The translations under genes were made by a program, and so were the position numbers. From Lachnospiraceae bacterium (lineage in GTDB: Bacteria > Bacillota > Clostridia > Lachnospirales > Lachnospiraceae), in NCBI GenBank assembly GCA_900768755.1, contig CAAGDV010000038.1, positions 58,017 to 122,016 of the forward strand: a stretch of 64,000 nucleotides of DNA, read 5' to 3'. Under the pieces are notes generated by a model. It was not told the origin of the DNA, searched no databases, and saw only the letters and a list, made by a program, of their open reading frames with translations. Shown here one piece after another: positions 34,682-43,656 of the stretch (positions are counted from its first letter, which is position 1; each line of letters starts with the position of its first letter).

Positions 34682-35043
34682 CAAAAGGGCCTCTTGTTGA
34701 GGTCCTTTTGACATAAAAAGGAGCGCGAGCGCTCCTCGAACCCCTTATTCCATAAGGGGTTCGTTCTAGGCCTTCTAAAGTCGGCCTCGGTCAGTTCGGC
34801 GGGAAAAAGGTCCGCCAGACCTTTTTCTATTTCCGCCTCACCCCCGTCTCGCATTATTAGATAAAAAGGGCCTCTTTTTGAGGTCCTTTTGACATAAAAA
34901 GGAGCGCGAGCGCTCCTCAAACCCCTTATTCCATAAGGGGTTCGTTCTCGGCCTTCTAAAGTCGGCCTCGGTCGGTTCGGCGGGAAAAAGGTCCGCCGGA
35001 CCTTTTTCTATTTCCGCCTCACCCCCGTCTCGCTTTATTAGAT
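34682..35043. repeat. Two tandem 181-bp hairpin-rich units after tRNA-Gly
   Basis: Copy 1 is 34682-34862 and copy 2 is 34863-35043, about 96% identical. Each unit holds five inverted repeats: AAAAGG-GCCTC/GAGG-CCTTTT, GGAGCGC-GA-GCGCTCC, CGAACCCCTTAT/ATAAGGGGTTCG, GGCC/GGCC and AAAAAGGTC/GACCTTTTT. Each ends in CCCCGTCTCGC (34842-34852 and 35023-35033), which equals the tRNA 3' end at 34657-34667. The period is not a multiple of three, so a repeated coding unit is excluded. The 502-base gap to the next gene contains no gene I can support. Confidence 0.85.
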
Positions 35044-35172
35044 AATATGTATTTTGCCGGGCGATATGTCAGATTTGCGAACAGGGGCATAGAATGATGG
35101 ACAATATACAATTTCCGTGCTAAATTGGGTATGACCATATGTATTATTCGGGAGAAGACTGAGGTGAAGGGC

Positions 35173-36057
35173 ATGAACAGATATACATTGAGACAGTCGG
35201 CGATTCTTCTTTTGACGGCGACAATATGGGGAGTGGCATTTGTTGCACAAAGTGTGGGGATGGAATATGTAGGCCCCTTTACTTTTAACGCGGTGCGGAC
35301 TTTTCTGGGAGCGATTGTGCTGGTACCATGTATTATTGTTTTTAGGCGGAAAGAGAGCCAAAACGGAAGACAGCTTCTGGCGGGCGGACTGATATGCGGA
35401 GTGCTGTTGTTTGTGGCGTCAAGTCTCCAGCAGATGGGGATACAATATACAAGTGTTGGCAAGGCGGGATTTATTACCGCCTTATACATTGTTCTGGTGC
35501 CGGTTATCGGAATGTTTTTTCGCAGGAAAACAGGCGTAAAAATCTGGATTGGAGTGGCGCTTGCGGTGATAGGAATGTATCTTTTGTGCTTAAAGCAAGG
35601 GGATATGCGTTTGGAAACCGGAGATTTGCTGCTTTTGGGATGCGCGGTGGCATATTCCTTCCAAATCCTTTCGGTTGAGCACTTTTCTCCGCTCGTGGAC
35701 GGAGTCAAAATGTCCTGTATCCAGCTTTTTGTGTGCTCGTTTCTGTCTGCAATATGCATGTGCATATTTGAAACACCGAGGATTGAAAGCATTCTTGATG
35801 CCAAAATCCCTATTCTGTACGCGGGAATTATGTCCTGCGGAGTGGCATATACCTTACAGATTATCGGGCAGAAGGGTTTGAATTCAACCGTTGCGTCGCT
35901 CATCATGTCCTTGGAGTCGGTGATTTCCCTGTTGGCAGGGTGGATAATTCTCGGGCAGACACTGTCAGGCAGAGAACTTACCGGATGCATTATTGTTTTT
36001 GCCGCGATTGTGCTGGTACAGTTGCCGGTCGGAAGAAAAGCGGAGAACAAGAAATGA
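35173..36057 (+). CDS. EamA/DMT-family transporter
   Basis: 294 residues with ten membrane helices in two EamA halves. TATIWGVAFVAQSVGMEYV in helix 1 and SLIMSLESVISLLAGWIILG in the second half are typical of the family, which exports or imports amino acids, nucleotides or other small metabolites. ATG 35173 follows GAGGTGAAGG; an upstream in-frame ATG at 35125 lacks a binding site. Substrate cannot be predicted. Confidence 0.88.
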   Translation: MNRYTLRQSAILLLTATIWGVAFVAQSVGMEYVGPFTFNAVRTFLGAIVLVPCIIVFRRKESQNGRQLLAGGLICGVLLFVASSLQQMGIQYTSVGKAGFITALYIVLVPVIGMFFRRKTGVKIWIGVALAVIGMYLLCLKQGDMRLETGDLLLLGCAVAYSFQILSVEHFSPLVDGVKMSCIQLFVCSFLSAICMCIFETPRIESILDAKIPILYAGIMSCGVAYTLQIIGQKGLNSTVASLIMSLESVISLLAGWIILGQTLSGRELTGCIIVFAAIVLVQLPVGRKAENKK

Positions 36058-36086
36058 AAGATTGTAAATATAAGCTGTCTGTGATA

Positions 36087-36116
36087 TTCTTATAGTGACT
36101 ATTTATTTGATATAAT
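36087..36116 (+). promoter_or_regulatory. Putative promoter of the MscS/BspA-like pair
   Basis: TATAAT at 36111-36116 with a weak TTCTTA at 36087-36092 (18-base spacer), about 50 bases before the expected mscS start. Confidence 0.4.
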
Positions 36117-36164
36117 AATGGCCGGCGTTCAATGCGCGGGCCCGAATTTTCAAAGGAGAAGAAT

Positions 36165-37039
36165 ATGAAGAAAAATTTTAAAACATTACTTATCAATGCC
36201 GTGCTTTTGGCAATTTCTGTGGCGTGCATTTTCTGCTGAAATATGCGTTTGCCAATGTAAAGGTTAATCAATGGGCATGGAATATTGACAATTTGTGCAT
36301 CATGGCGTTCAGCGTTCTGATGGTTTCAACAATTCTGGTGCTGATTTTTAGCGCAGTCAAACCGAAAAAACACCGTGCGGCCACTGTTTTGACGGTAACT
36401 GCCAGTATGACGCGTTATGTGGCGGCGTTAGTTATTCTCTGCTGGGGACTTTCAATTCTGGGCGTTAATATAGCTACAATCGTTGCCAGTGTCGGAATTT
36501 TGACTTTGATTGTAGGCTTTGGTGCGGAGAGCCTGATTGCGGATGTAATTACCGGACTGTTTATGATTTTTGAGAACCAGTACAATGTTGGTGACATTAT
36601 TGAGATTGACGGATTCCGCGGAACGGTTGTGAATATCGGAATCCGTACGACATCGATTGCGGATGCCGGAAACAATATCCGCATAATTAACAACTCTGAG
36701 ATGAAAAATCTTACCAACAAATCGGACCAGGCATCTGCCGCAATCTGTGATTTCTCAATTCCTTATGAGACCGATTTGGAAGCTTTGGAGACAAAAATCC
36801 CTGAGATTCTTAATGAGATGTATGCGAAGCATAAGGACATTATGAATTCTGTGCCGGTTTATCTCGGCGTGCAGGAGCTTGGGGCTTCTTCGGTTGTGCT
36901 CCGCTTTAAGAGCGATGTTCAGGAGGGACAGATTTTCAATGCGATTCGTATAATGAACCATGATTTGTTTATTTCATTCAGAAAGACCGGAATTGAGTGT
37001 CCATTTACCCAGATTACGATTCACAACGGAGATAAATAG
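36165..37039 (+). pseudogene. Small mechanosensitive channel (MscS), frameshifted near the N-terminus
   Basis: ATG 36165 has a good AGGAG and encodes MKKNFKTLLINAVLLAISVA, a membrane helix, but runs into TGA at 36237. The rest of the protein is in another frame (open from GTG 36224 to 37039). One extra T in the run of four at 36229-36232 would join ...CIF to LLKYAFANV without a break. The body is a full MscS channel: pore helices with VASVGILTLIVGFGAESLIA and FENQYNVGDIIEIDG. It normally relieves osmotic pressure. A real frameshift, a sequencing error or internal initiation at GTG 36224 are all possible. Confidence 0.7.
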
Positions 37040-37044
37040 ATTAT

Positions 37045-39702
37045 ATGAGTGATTTTAGAGATCAGGAGTTTATGACTCTTCCGGAAGAATTCCGTAAGAA
37101 TGCTTCGGAATTCACGGTCAGGGAAGAGTATGTAAAAAACCCGGCACCTGACCGCTGTGATGAATACACCGGCGGTAAGGCTGAAACGGCGGCTCCCTCT
37201 TCAAAAACTAAAAACGGACGCACCCCACTTTTTCGCAAACTGCTGTTTTTCATAAGCGGAACTGTGGCGGTTAGTACATATATCGCGTCGGGAGTATTTT
37301 TCCCGGGAGCGTTTACGGACACACACGGTGCAGGTGCGACTGTGAGCGGTGACGGATGGGGTTACGAGAATCATGTGGTGACAGGACATCCGGTTATGGA
37401 CAATCTTCAGCCCAACGGCCCCGTTACGGTGCCGGAATATGGTCTTGACAATGTTGTTCTTAACGAGGAGTGGGTCAGGATTATTGAAGATGGGAGCGAT
37501 GAATATAAGTATCTGGAGGCCGGAAGTGCGTTCCCTGATGAGCCGGAAGAGGGTATTGAGTCTGCGCATTATGATGAAGCCGAAAATACATTGTATCTTA
37601 ACAACTGCAATTTGAGAGCGATTGAGACCAATATGATGGGCAACGGTTTTACAATTGATGTTTCCGGCGAGTGCTATGTAGATTATATTCTGTCGTGGGG
37701 CTTTTTCCATGGCGGCAGCGTTACTATACGCGGCGACGGAAAATTATATGTCAACATTGATTCATCCTATGAATACGGAATATACCTCATGGCAGAGAAC
37801 AGCAACGGAGCATTGTTTGTTGATACAATAGGCGGGCTTACAATCTGCGGAAGCGAAGCGGCAGTGTATGCGCGCCAGACAAAATTCACCAATGCCGTAT
37901 ATTGGAAAGTCAGCAATATGGTGCTTGATGACGGCCTTTCGTATAAGACAGCATTTACATATCCGGATGGCACCTCTGACGGCTGGATTGTTGATGAGTC
38001 AGGCAACCCGGCAACCAAGTTATCATTTGTAAAGATTGGAGAAGAAGTACCTGATGAAGACATAAAGGAACCCACAGAAGAACCGACAATACCGAATGAG
38101 ACCGAAGACACTCATGAGACTGTGGAGCAGGCCGGTACGCTTGAGTGGGAGATTGTTGACGGAGTTTTGAACATTTGGGGAACCGGAGAAGCAAAAAGAA
38201 TCAAAATGGATTACGGCGGTATGGAGCTTTTCCCCGAGTGGAATAAGGAAGAATACACCGCTGTTTTTCTGGATTGTTACGGTGTGAAGGACATGTCGTA
38301 TTTCTTTTACAATCCGAATTATGCAACCGAATTGAGTATCACATTCGGTGAGAATTTTGATACATCCGACACGGAAAAAATGAATTGGATGTTTAGCGGA
38401 CGCAGTTTTGAGACTCTGGATTTATCGGGATGGAATGTGTCAAAAGTAACGGATATGTCACGTATGTTTTCACAGTGTAGTGCTCTCACAACACTCGATG
38501 TGTCGGGATGGGATACATCCAATGTGATTCACATGTCCCGTATGTTTCAGGGCTGCGACGCACTTACAACGCTTAATCTGTCCGGGTTAAACACATCGAA
38601 TGTGACCGGAATGGAAAACATGTTTGAAGGCTGCAGTGCTCTTACGGAGCTTAATCTGTCCGGCTTGGATACGTCACAAGTTGCTGATATGTCATTTATG
38701 TTTGATAGCTGTGAAAATCTTGCAGAGCTTGATTTGTCGGACTGGGATGTATCAAAGGTTATCAATATGAGGTCCATGTTCGGAAGCTGTGTGTCGCTTG
38801 CTTCGCTTAATATTTCGGGCTGGAATACGGCAAGTGTTACGAATATGACAGATATGTTTGAGGAGTGTCATTCGCTCACAGAGCTTGATGTAAGATACCT
38901 TAATACATCCAACGTGACGGATATGCCCGATATGTTTGAACGCTGCACTTCGCTTACAATGCTTGATGTTTCAAACTGGGATACATCTAAGGTGACTGAT
39001 ATGTCAGGATTATTTATGGATTGCACTATGCTTACGGCACTTGATGTATCAGGGTTTGATACATCCAATGTGACTGATATGTCAAGATTATTTATGGACT
39101 GCGATATGCTTACGGCACTGGACTTATCAGGCTTTGAGACTTCTAATGTTACCAACATGTCATGTATGTTCTGCCATTGCGAATCATTAATTTATGCAGA
39201 TGTGTCAGATTTTAACACTGCCAAAGTGACAGAAATGTCATACATGTTCTCGGGTTGCCATAGTCTGACGGAACTTTATATTCCGGACTGGAATACGTCA
39301 GATGTGATGTATATGAACAGTATGTTTAGCGGTTGCCAAAGTCTGGCAGTACTTGACATAACAGGCTGGGATACATCAAATGTGAGCGACATGAGCAACA
39401 TGTTTGAAGGCTGCGCAAGCCTCAATGAGATTGATGTGTCAGGCTGGGATACATCGCGCGTGACTGACATGGGCTGGCTTTTTGCCGACTGCGTTTCGAT
39501 TGTGACGATGGATTTGTCCGGCTGGGATGTCAGAAATGTCTATTTAGCGGATTACATGTTTTATGATTGTACCGGTCTGACGAACGTCAACCTGTCCGGC
39601 TGGAAGCTGATGATGAACCAGACCTTCTTTGAACCGCAGACTTTGTTTGAATACTGTCCGCAGATTACAGACATAAACACAAGCGGATGGGAATATTATT
39701 GA
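37045..39702 (+). CDS. BspA-like surface protein with 15 DUF285 repeats
   Basis: 885 residues. A cytoplasmic N-terminus (1-68) is followed by one membrane helix (about 69-92), then a beta-rich region, a Glu/Thr/Pro spacer (about 340-358) and an array of about 15 full repeats of 24 residues plus a partial one. The unit resembles LDVSGWDTSNVTDMSRMF, the lipoprotein/BspA-type leucine-rich repeat. Such proteins mediate adhesion. The membrane helix in place of a cleaved signal makes it a type II membrane protein. It begins 5 bases after mscS with a distant GGAG, so expression may depend on the upstream gene. Confidence 0.88.
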   Translation: MSDFRDQEFMTLPEEFRKNASEFTVREEYVKNPAPDRCDEYTGGKAETAAPSSKTKNGRTPLFRKLLFFISGTVAVSTYIASGVFFPGAFTDTHGAGATVSGDGWGYENHVVTGHPVMDNLQPNGPVTVPEYGLDNVVLNEEWVRIIEDGSDEYKYLEAGSAFPDEPEEGIESAHYDEAENTLYLNNCNLRAIETNMMGNGFTIDVSGECYVDYILSWGFFHGGSVTIRGDGKLYVNIDSSYEYGIYLMAENSNGALFVDTIGGLTICGSEAAVYARQTKFTNAVYWKVSNMVLDDGLSYKTAFTYPDGTSDGWIVDESGNPATKLSFVKIGEEVPDEDIKEPTEEPTIPNETEDTHETVEQAGTLEWEIVDGVLNIWGTGEAKRIKMDYGGMELFPEWNKEEYTAVFLDCYGVKDMSYFFYNPNYATELSITFGENFDTSDTEKMNWMFSGRSFETLDLSGWNVSKVTDMSRMFSQCSALTTLDVSGWDTSNVIHMSRMFQGCDALTTLNLSGLNTSNVTGMENMFEGCSALTELNLSGLDTSQVADMSFMFDSCENLAELDLSDWDVSKVINMRSMFGSCVSLASLNISGWNTASVTNMTDMFEECHSLTELDVRYLNTSNVTDMPDMFERCTSLTMLDVSNWDTSKVTDMSGLFMDCTMLTALDVSGFDTSNVTDMSRLFMDCDMLTALDLSGFETSNVTNMSCMFCHCESLIYADVSDFNTAKVTEMSYMFSGCHSLTELYIPDWNTSDVMYMNSMFSGCQSLAVLDITGWDTSNVSDMSNMFEGCASLNEIDVSGWDTSRVTDMGWLFADCVSIVTMDLSGWDVRNVYLADYMFYDCTGLTNVNLSGWKLMMNQTFFEPQTLFEYCPQITDINTSGWEYY

Positions 39703-39749
39703 TGATACAAGTTTATGATGTCACACGGCCGAAACGGAGGATTTGACTA

Positions 39750-40310
39750 ATGGAGCTTAAAGAGAAAGCGGAGTGCATTATCCGTGACATACTTAATGAG
39801 AAAAGCAAGAATCCGGTCACAATTTTCCGGAACATGGCTGATAAGGATTACATAGGCATTCACGGACCGGAGCATCATATACTTGATGGTGCCTGTATTT
39901 TGACGGCATATTACAATGCGGGCGGGCATATAGACCTTGAGACGGCATTGAGAAATATGCTGCTTCGGGGACTTCAGATGCCGGGCGCAATGTGCGGAAT
40001 GTGGGGAGTGTGTGGCGCAGTGACCTCAATAGGCGCAGCGCTCGCTATAATTGACGAGACGGGACCGTTGTCTTATGACGGCTCATGGGGAAGCCACATG
40101 GAATTCACCTCCGCGGCAACCGAAACAATTGGGAGAACGGATGGACCGAGGTGCTGTAAAAGGGACGCGATGTTCGCCTTTTCGAAAGCAGTGGAGTATG
40201 TCAATTCACATTACGACGTAAAGCTTGAATTTGATAATGTCCGATGCATCTATTCGGAGAGAAATCCGCAGTGTATTAAAGAGAGATGTCCGTTTTGGGG
40301 CGGAAGATAA
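39750..40310 (+). CDS. DUF5714 family protein
   Basis: 186 residues, soluble, with nine cysteines including a CCKRD pair and the C-terminal CIYSERNPQCIKERCPFW. GIHGPEHHILDGACIL and GMWGVCGAVTSIGAALAI are the segments I associate with DUF5714, which is often linked to radical-SAM or methyltransferase proteins; no such partner is next to it here. The cysteine set could bind an iron-sulfur cluster or metal. GGAGG precedes ATG 39750. It is a single gene with a terminator. Confidence 0.75.
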   Translation: MELKEKAECIIRDILNEKSKNPVTIFRNMADKDYIGIHGPEHHILDGACILTAYYNAGGHIDLETALRNMLLRGLQMPGAMCGMWGVCGAVTSIGAALAIIDETGPLSYDGSWGSHMEFTSAATETIGRTDGPRCCKRDAMFAFSKAVEYVNSHYDVKLEFDNVRCIYSERNPQCIKERCPFWGGR

Positions 40311-40314
40311 GCTG

Positions 40315-40358
40315 AAAATACCGGCCGCAGACCGTAAGGTTTTGGACCGGTATTTTTT
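40315..40358 (+). terminator. Rho-independent terminator between convergent genes
   Basis: AAAATACCGG (40315-40324) pairs with CCGGTATTTT (40347-40356), then TT. The A-run on the left arm means it can also serve the opposite strand. Confidence 0.8.
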
Positions 40359-40369
40359 ATGGATACATA

Positions 40370-41593
40370 TTAATCTTCAAAGCCGAAGGTGAATACTGAA
40401 TCGGGGTCGTCGTAGTTCTCATTCGGAACCCACATCATTGTTTTGTCGGTAAGGTTGTATATAACGCTGTGAACGGTACAGCCGTTTCCGTCGTCGTTTT
40501 TCCAGGTCCTTCTGCCCACGATTGAGAGAATGTCCATTGCAGCGGCTTCGTCCTTTACGATTCCGCCTGTTTTGCCAAGCTCCTCGTAAAGTCTTTCGTA
40601 TCTGTCATAGCCTTTCTTGTCGGTCTCGGGAGAGTTGTCATAATATCCGGGCTGGATAATAAAGTTGGTTATTACCTGATAATCAACCGAACCCTCGAGT
40701 GCGCCGATATGGGAATCATCATCGTTGTAGGTTACTTTAAGCTCTCTTTTGGCACCATCGTTGTCGGTTGCATCGGATTCACCGACCCACTCGAGAATTG
40801 CGCTTCTTCCGCTTGCATCGGCAAACATGTAGTGGTATGAGGTTTTGGCAGAATCATGCATATCGTATGCAAAAGCAATCTCGACTGCTTCGTCGATATC
40901 ATCGGCGTAGTCGAGGATTAGGCGAAGAAGGGTTGTTGAGGTAAAATCAGGCTTGTCGGTATTCTGGTCGGTTGCAACAGTCTCATCGCCGCCCTGATAA
41001 GTCATATAGATTCCACAGCTGACGCCGGCATCGTTGATTCCGTCAAGAGGGGCGTAGGTTGCGGCAAGGCAGATTATTTTGTTCATGAGGCCTGTGACAT
41101 CTTTGTTGACATCCATTCCGATGAACTGCAAATCGACGGTTGAGATTGTGGCGTGGCGCTCGTCGTTACCTTCGGTGCGCACGATGCAGGTATTTGTTTT
41201 GGCAAAATCGTAATTTCTTCCGAAAAGTTTATCACCGCTTTCGCTTGTTGCGGTAAAAGACGAACAGCCGATTTCGGGATCACTTATATTGATTTTAAGA
41301 AGTCCCTTGGTAAGCTTGTCCATAACGAATGAGGCGAGCTCTGAATCACTTTTAACACCGCCTTGTGCGATGAAATCCTCAAGGTAGAAACCGCCTTTTA
41401 CGTCCATGATGTATACGGAGCCGTCAAGGTGGCTGTCGTTACGCTCCTTAATCTGCTTCATGCTTGCAATGGTTCCTATTTCATTATGCCATACTGCGGC
41501 GACAACTATGCACAATATGAGCACAAGGCCAACGATTGATGAAAGTACGGCGATTAATATTTTTTTCCAACGTTTCATTTTCTTTTTTTCCAT
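40370..41593 (-). CDS. Membrane-anchored Ntn-hydrolase, linear amide C-N hydrolase (choloylglycine hydrolase family)
   Basis: 407 residues. A membrane helix at about 11-33 anchors an extracellular domain. Cys 110 in IGCSSFTATSESG, with GRNYDF a few residues on, matches the nucleophile region of penicillin V acylase and bile-salt hydrolase enzymes. In those enzymes the Cys becomes residue 1 after processing; here about 109 residues precede it, so either the precursor is cleaved or the family member differs. TYHYMFADASGRSAILEW-like segments (actual SYHYMFADASG) support the family. Substrate is unknown; bile salts, penicillin-like amides or acyl-homoserine lactones are all possible. Confidence 0.75.
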   Translation of the reverse strand: MEKKKMKRWKKILIAVLSSIVGLVLILCIVVAAVWHNEIGTIASMKQIKERNDSHLDGSVYIMDVKGGFYLEDFIAQGGVKSDSELASFVMDKLTKGLLKINISDPEIGCSSFTATSESGDKLFGRNYDFAKTNTCIVRTEGNDERHATISTVDLQFIGMDVNKDVTGLMNKIICLAATYAPLDGINDAGVSCGIYMTYQGGDETVATDQNTDKPDFTSTTLLRLILDYADDIDEAVEIAFAYDMHDSAKTSYHYMFADASGRSAILEWVGESDATDNDGAKRELKVTYNDDDSHIGALEGSVDYQVITNFIIQPGYYDNSPETDKKGYDRYERLYEELGKTGGIVKDEAAAMDILSIVGRRTWKNDDGNGCTVHSVIYNLTDKTMMWVPNENYDDPDSVFTFGFED

Positions 41594-41614
41594 TGTAAAA
41601 TCCCTCTTTTTTGT

Positions 41615-42997
41615 CTATTTCAAAAATATGTGTAACAGCTTTTCATAAAATCTGCTTTTGTACGGCCGATAGCGCATGGGCAAATCAATCCAGGTCTTTT
41701 TGTCCACGATTGACTTTATGTGGGAGAAAGCGTCAAAACCGTCTTTGCCGTGGTATGAGCCCATTCCGCTGCTTCCGACTCCGCCAAATCCCATCTCGCT
41801 CGTGGCAAGGTGTATGACCACATCATTGATGCATCCGCCACCGTATGAAAGCCCGGTTGTGACACGGCGGATATGCTCTTTGTCGGATGAAAAAATGTAG
41901 AGCGCGAGAGGCTTTTCGCTGCCGCGAAGCTCACGCATTATCGCGTCGAAGGAATCATAGGTAATTATCGGCATGATTGGACCAAAAATCTCTTCGCCCA
42001 TAACCGAGTCCTCGTAGGTGACGTTGTCCATGACCGTAGGCGCGATTTTCAGAGTCTTCTCATCGCTCATGCCGCCGTACACCACTTTGTCGGCGTCAAT
42101 GAGACCGCATAAGCGGGCAAAATGTTTTTCGTTGATTATTTTGCCGTAGTCCGCATTATCAAGCGGGTTTTCGCCGTATTGAAGCTTAATCTGCTTAATT
42201 ACCTCCTTAACAAAGGCTTCTTTGACGGACCTGTGGCAGAGGATGTAATCGGGAGCCACGCAGGTCTGGCCGCAGTTTAGGTATTTTCCGAAAACAATTC
42301 TTTTGGCGGCAAGTGCGATGTTGGCGCTTTCATCCACAATGCACGGGCTTTTTCCGCCAAGTTCCAAAACGGTCGGAGTGAGATTTCTTGCGGAATTAGT
42401 AAGAACCTCGGCGCCGACGTTGCGGCTTCCGGTAAAAAATACCATGTCAAAACGCTGCAAAAGCAGAGCGGAGTTTTCCGCCCGTCCTCCGGTCACAACA
42501 GAAATGTAGCTGCGCTCAAAACACTGAGTCACGATTTGCTCAATAACGGCACTTGTGGCGGGAGAATAGGCGCTGGGCTTGACGATTGCGGTGTTTCCCG
42601 CGGCTATTGCGTCAGCGAGCGGAGCCATTGTGAGAAGAAAAGGGTAGTTCCAGGGGCTCATGATTAAAACGTTTCCGTACGGCACAGCCTGTTTAAAACT
42701 GTGAGATGCAAACTGCGCCAGCGGAGTGCGGACGGTTCTTCTTCCGGACAGCTTCTTAATGTGCTTCAGCATGTAAGTAATCTCGGACTGTACAAGGCCG
42801 ACCTCGCACATAAAACCTTCATATGCACTTTTTCCGAGGTCTTCGGTGAGTGCGCCGCATATTAACGCTTCATTTTCCTTGATGGCTTTATAGAGCTTCT
42901 TAAGTCCGGTGATTCTAAATTCAACCGGAAGGGTTGCACCCGTGTCAAAGAATCGTTTCTGTTCGCCTATGAGGCAGTGAATTTCATTATCTGTCAT
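41615..42997 (-). CDS. NAD(P)-dependent aldehyde dehydrogenase
   Basis: 460 residues. The catalytic Cys is in YLNCGQTCVAPDYI, and the general base Glu is in VLELGGKSPCIVD. MSPWNYPFLLTMAPLADAIA is the cofactor-domain signature. It oxidises aldehydes to acids in the cytoplasm, probably long-chain or fatty aldehydes as in the family-3 type (YwdH/AlkH-like). ATG 42997 is preferred, with GGAG upstream. The gene lies in the same direction as the Ntn-hydrolase, 21 bases before it. Confidence 0.9.
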   Translation of the reverse strand: MTDNEIHCLIGEQKRFFDTGATLPVEFRITGLKKLYKAIKENEALICGALTEDLGKSAYEGFMCEVGLVQSEITYMLKHIKKLSGRRTVRTPLAQFASHSFKQAVPYGNVLIMSPWNYPFLLTMAPLADAIAAGNTAIVKPSAYSPATSAVIEQIVTQCFERSYISVVTGGRAENSALLLQRFDMVFFTGSRNVGAEVLTNSARNLTPTVLELGGKSPCIVDESANIALAAKRIVFGKYLNCGQTCVAPDYILCHRSVKEAFVKEVIKQIKLQYGENPLDNADYGKIINEKHFARLCGLIDADKVVYGGMSDEKTLKIAPTVMDNVTYEDSVMGEEIFGPIMPIITYDSFDAIMRELRGSEKPLALYIFSSDKEHIRRVTTGLSYGGGCINDVVIHLATSEMGFGGVGSSGMGSYHGKDGFDAFSHIKSIVDKKTWIDLPMRYRPYKSRFYEKLLHIFLK

Positions 42998-43371
42998 ATC
43001 ATTTGCTCCAATCTGCAAGTGTATAATAAAATTGTTCAAGCTCTTTTTGCGTCATAAGCTTCCTCCACATTGTCTACGGTGGGGTTAGGCATGTTTTGGA
43101 AAGTATTTCATTGATATACCAAACATACTTGTTGACAAATCAACGGCTCGGATTATACCACAGGTACGCTTTTAAGTCAATAAAACAGGCGGAGCGGCGC
43201 AAGTACTTTTATAACCAAATTCGAGGTTGTCTTTTGGCACGGGTCATTGTAAAATTATGGTATAAGGAGGGCGTGTTTATGAGAAGAAGATTTATTATTG
43301 CTCAGTAGTCTGGGCTTAAATACATACGAATAGCAAGCTCAGATGAATCCCGGTAATATAGGAGGATTATT
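42998..43371. other. 374-base intergenic region between divergent genes
   Basis: No full gene can be supported here. The only notable item is a mini reading frame at 43279-43308 with a strong binding site. A gapped inverted repeat (TCTG-G-GCTT with AAGC-T-CAGA, 43309-43343) sits between it and the next gene. I see no clear promoter pair. Confidence 0.4.
43279..43308 (+). CDS. Possible 9-residue leader peptide
   Basis: ATG 43279 to TAG 43308 encodes MRRRFIIAQ behind an excellent AAGGAGG (43264-43270). A hairpin follows, then the CD3324-like gene 64 bases later with its own AGGAGG. The strength of the binding site is the only support for translation. Confidence 0.3.
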   Translation: MRRRFIIAQ

Positions 43372-43656
43372 ATGAGCTATTTGCGCGCAGAAGAGATTCT
43401 GCCGAAGGAATTAATTGAGACTATTCAGCAGTATGTAAGCGGACAGAATATATATATTCCGAGCAGAGAGAAGAAGGAATGGGGAAGCGTTAGCGATACC
43501 AGAAAGCTTCTTATCGAACGTAACCGCAGCATATATGAGAAATACCGTCAGGGCGTGCCGGCAGAAGAACTTTGCCGCGAATATTCTTTGTCAGTGAAGA
43601 GTATTCAGAGAATTGTAAGAAGCGTAAGGCTTTGCGATGAGAGCGGACAGAAATGA
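43372..43656 (+). CDS. CD3324/Mor-like DNA-binding protein
   Basis: 94 residues. The N-terminus SYLRAEEILPKELIETIQQY and YIPSREKKEWGS match the CD3324/Mor group, and the C-terminal helix-turn-helix reads VPAEELCREYSLSVKSIQRI. It is a small transcriptional regulator found across clostridia; its target is unknown. AGGAGG lies just before ATG 43372. It overlaps the DUF1062 gene by 20 bases. Confidence 0.8.
   Translation: MSYLRAEEILPKELIETIQQYVSGQNIYIPSREKKEWGSVSDTRKLLIERNRSIYEKYRQGVPAEELCREYSLSVKSIQRIVRSVRLCDESGQK

Noticed and set aside
34681..34920. A 79-codon minus-strand reading frame across the tandem repeats after tRNA-Gly
   Set aside because: It has no ribosome binding site, lies in hairpin repeats, and the 181-base period is not a multiple of three, so the two copies would be read in different frames.
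34599..35043. An integrated genetic element with attachment sites at tRNA-Gly
   Set aside because: The tRNA-end copies are only 185 and 181 bases apart and no integrase or phage gene lies between or near them.
34682..35043. CRISPR array
   Set aside because: There are only two copies of 181 bases with no spacer/repeat alternation; no cas gene is present anywhere in the window.
35019..36050. A 343-codon minus-strand frame opposite the EamA transporter
   Set aside because: It mirrors the transporter codons. The plus-strand protein has clear membrane helices and family motifs; the minus frame has neither.
43096..43308. A 70-codon frame before the CD3324-like gene
   Set aside because: No binding site at its start. 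Only the last nine codons have one, so they are reported separately.
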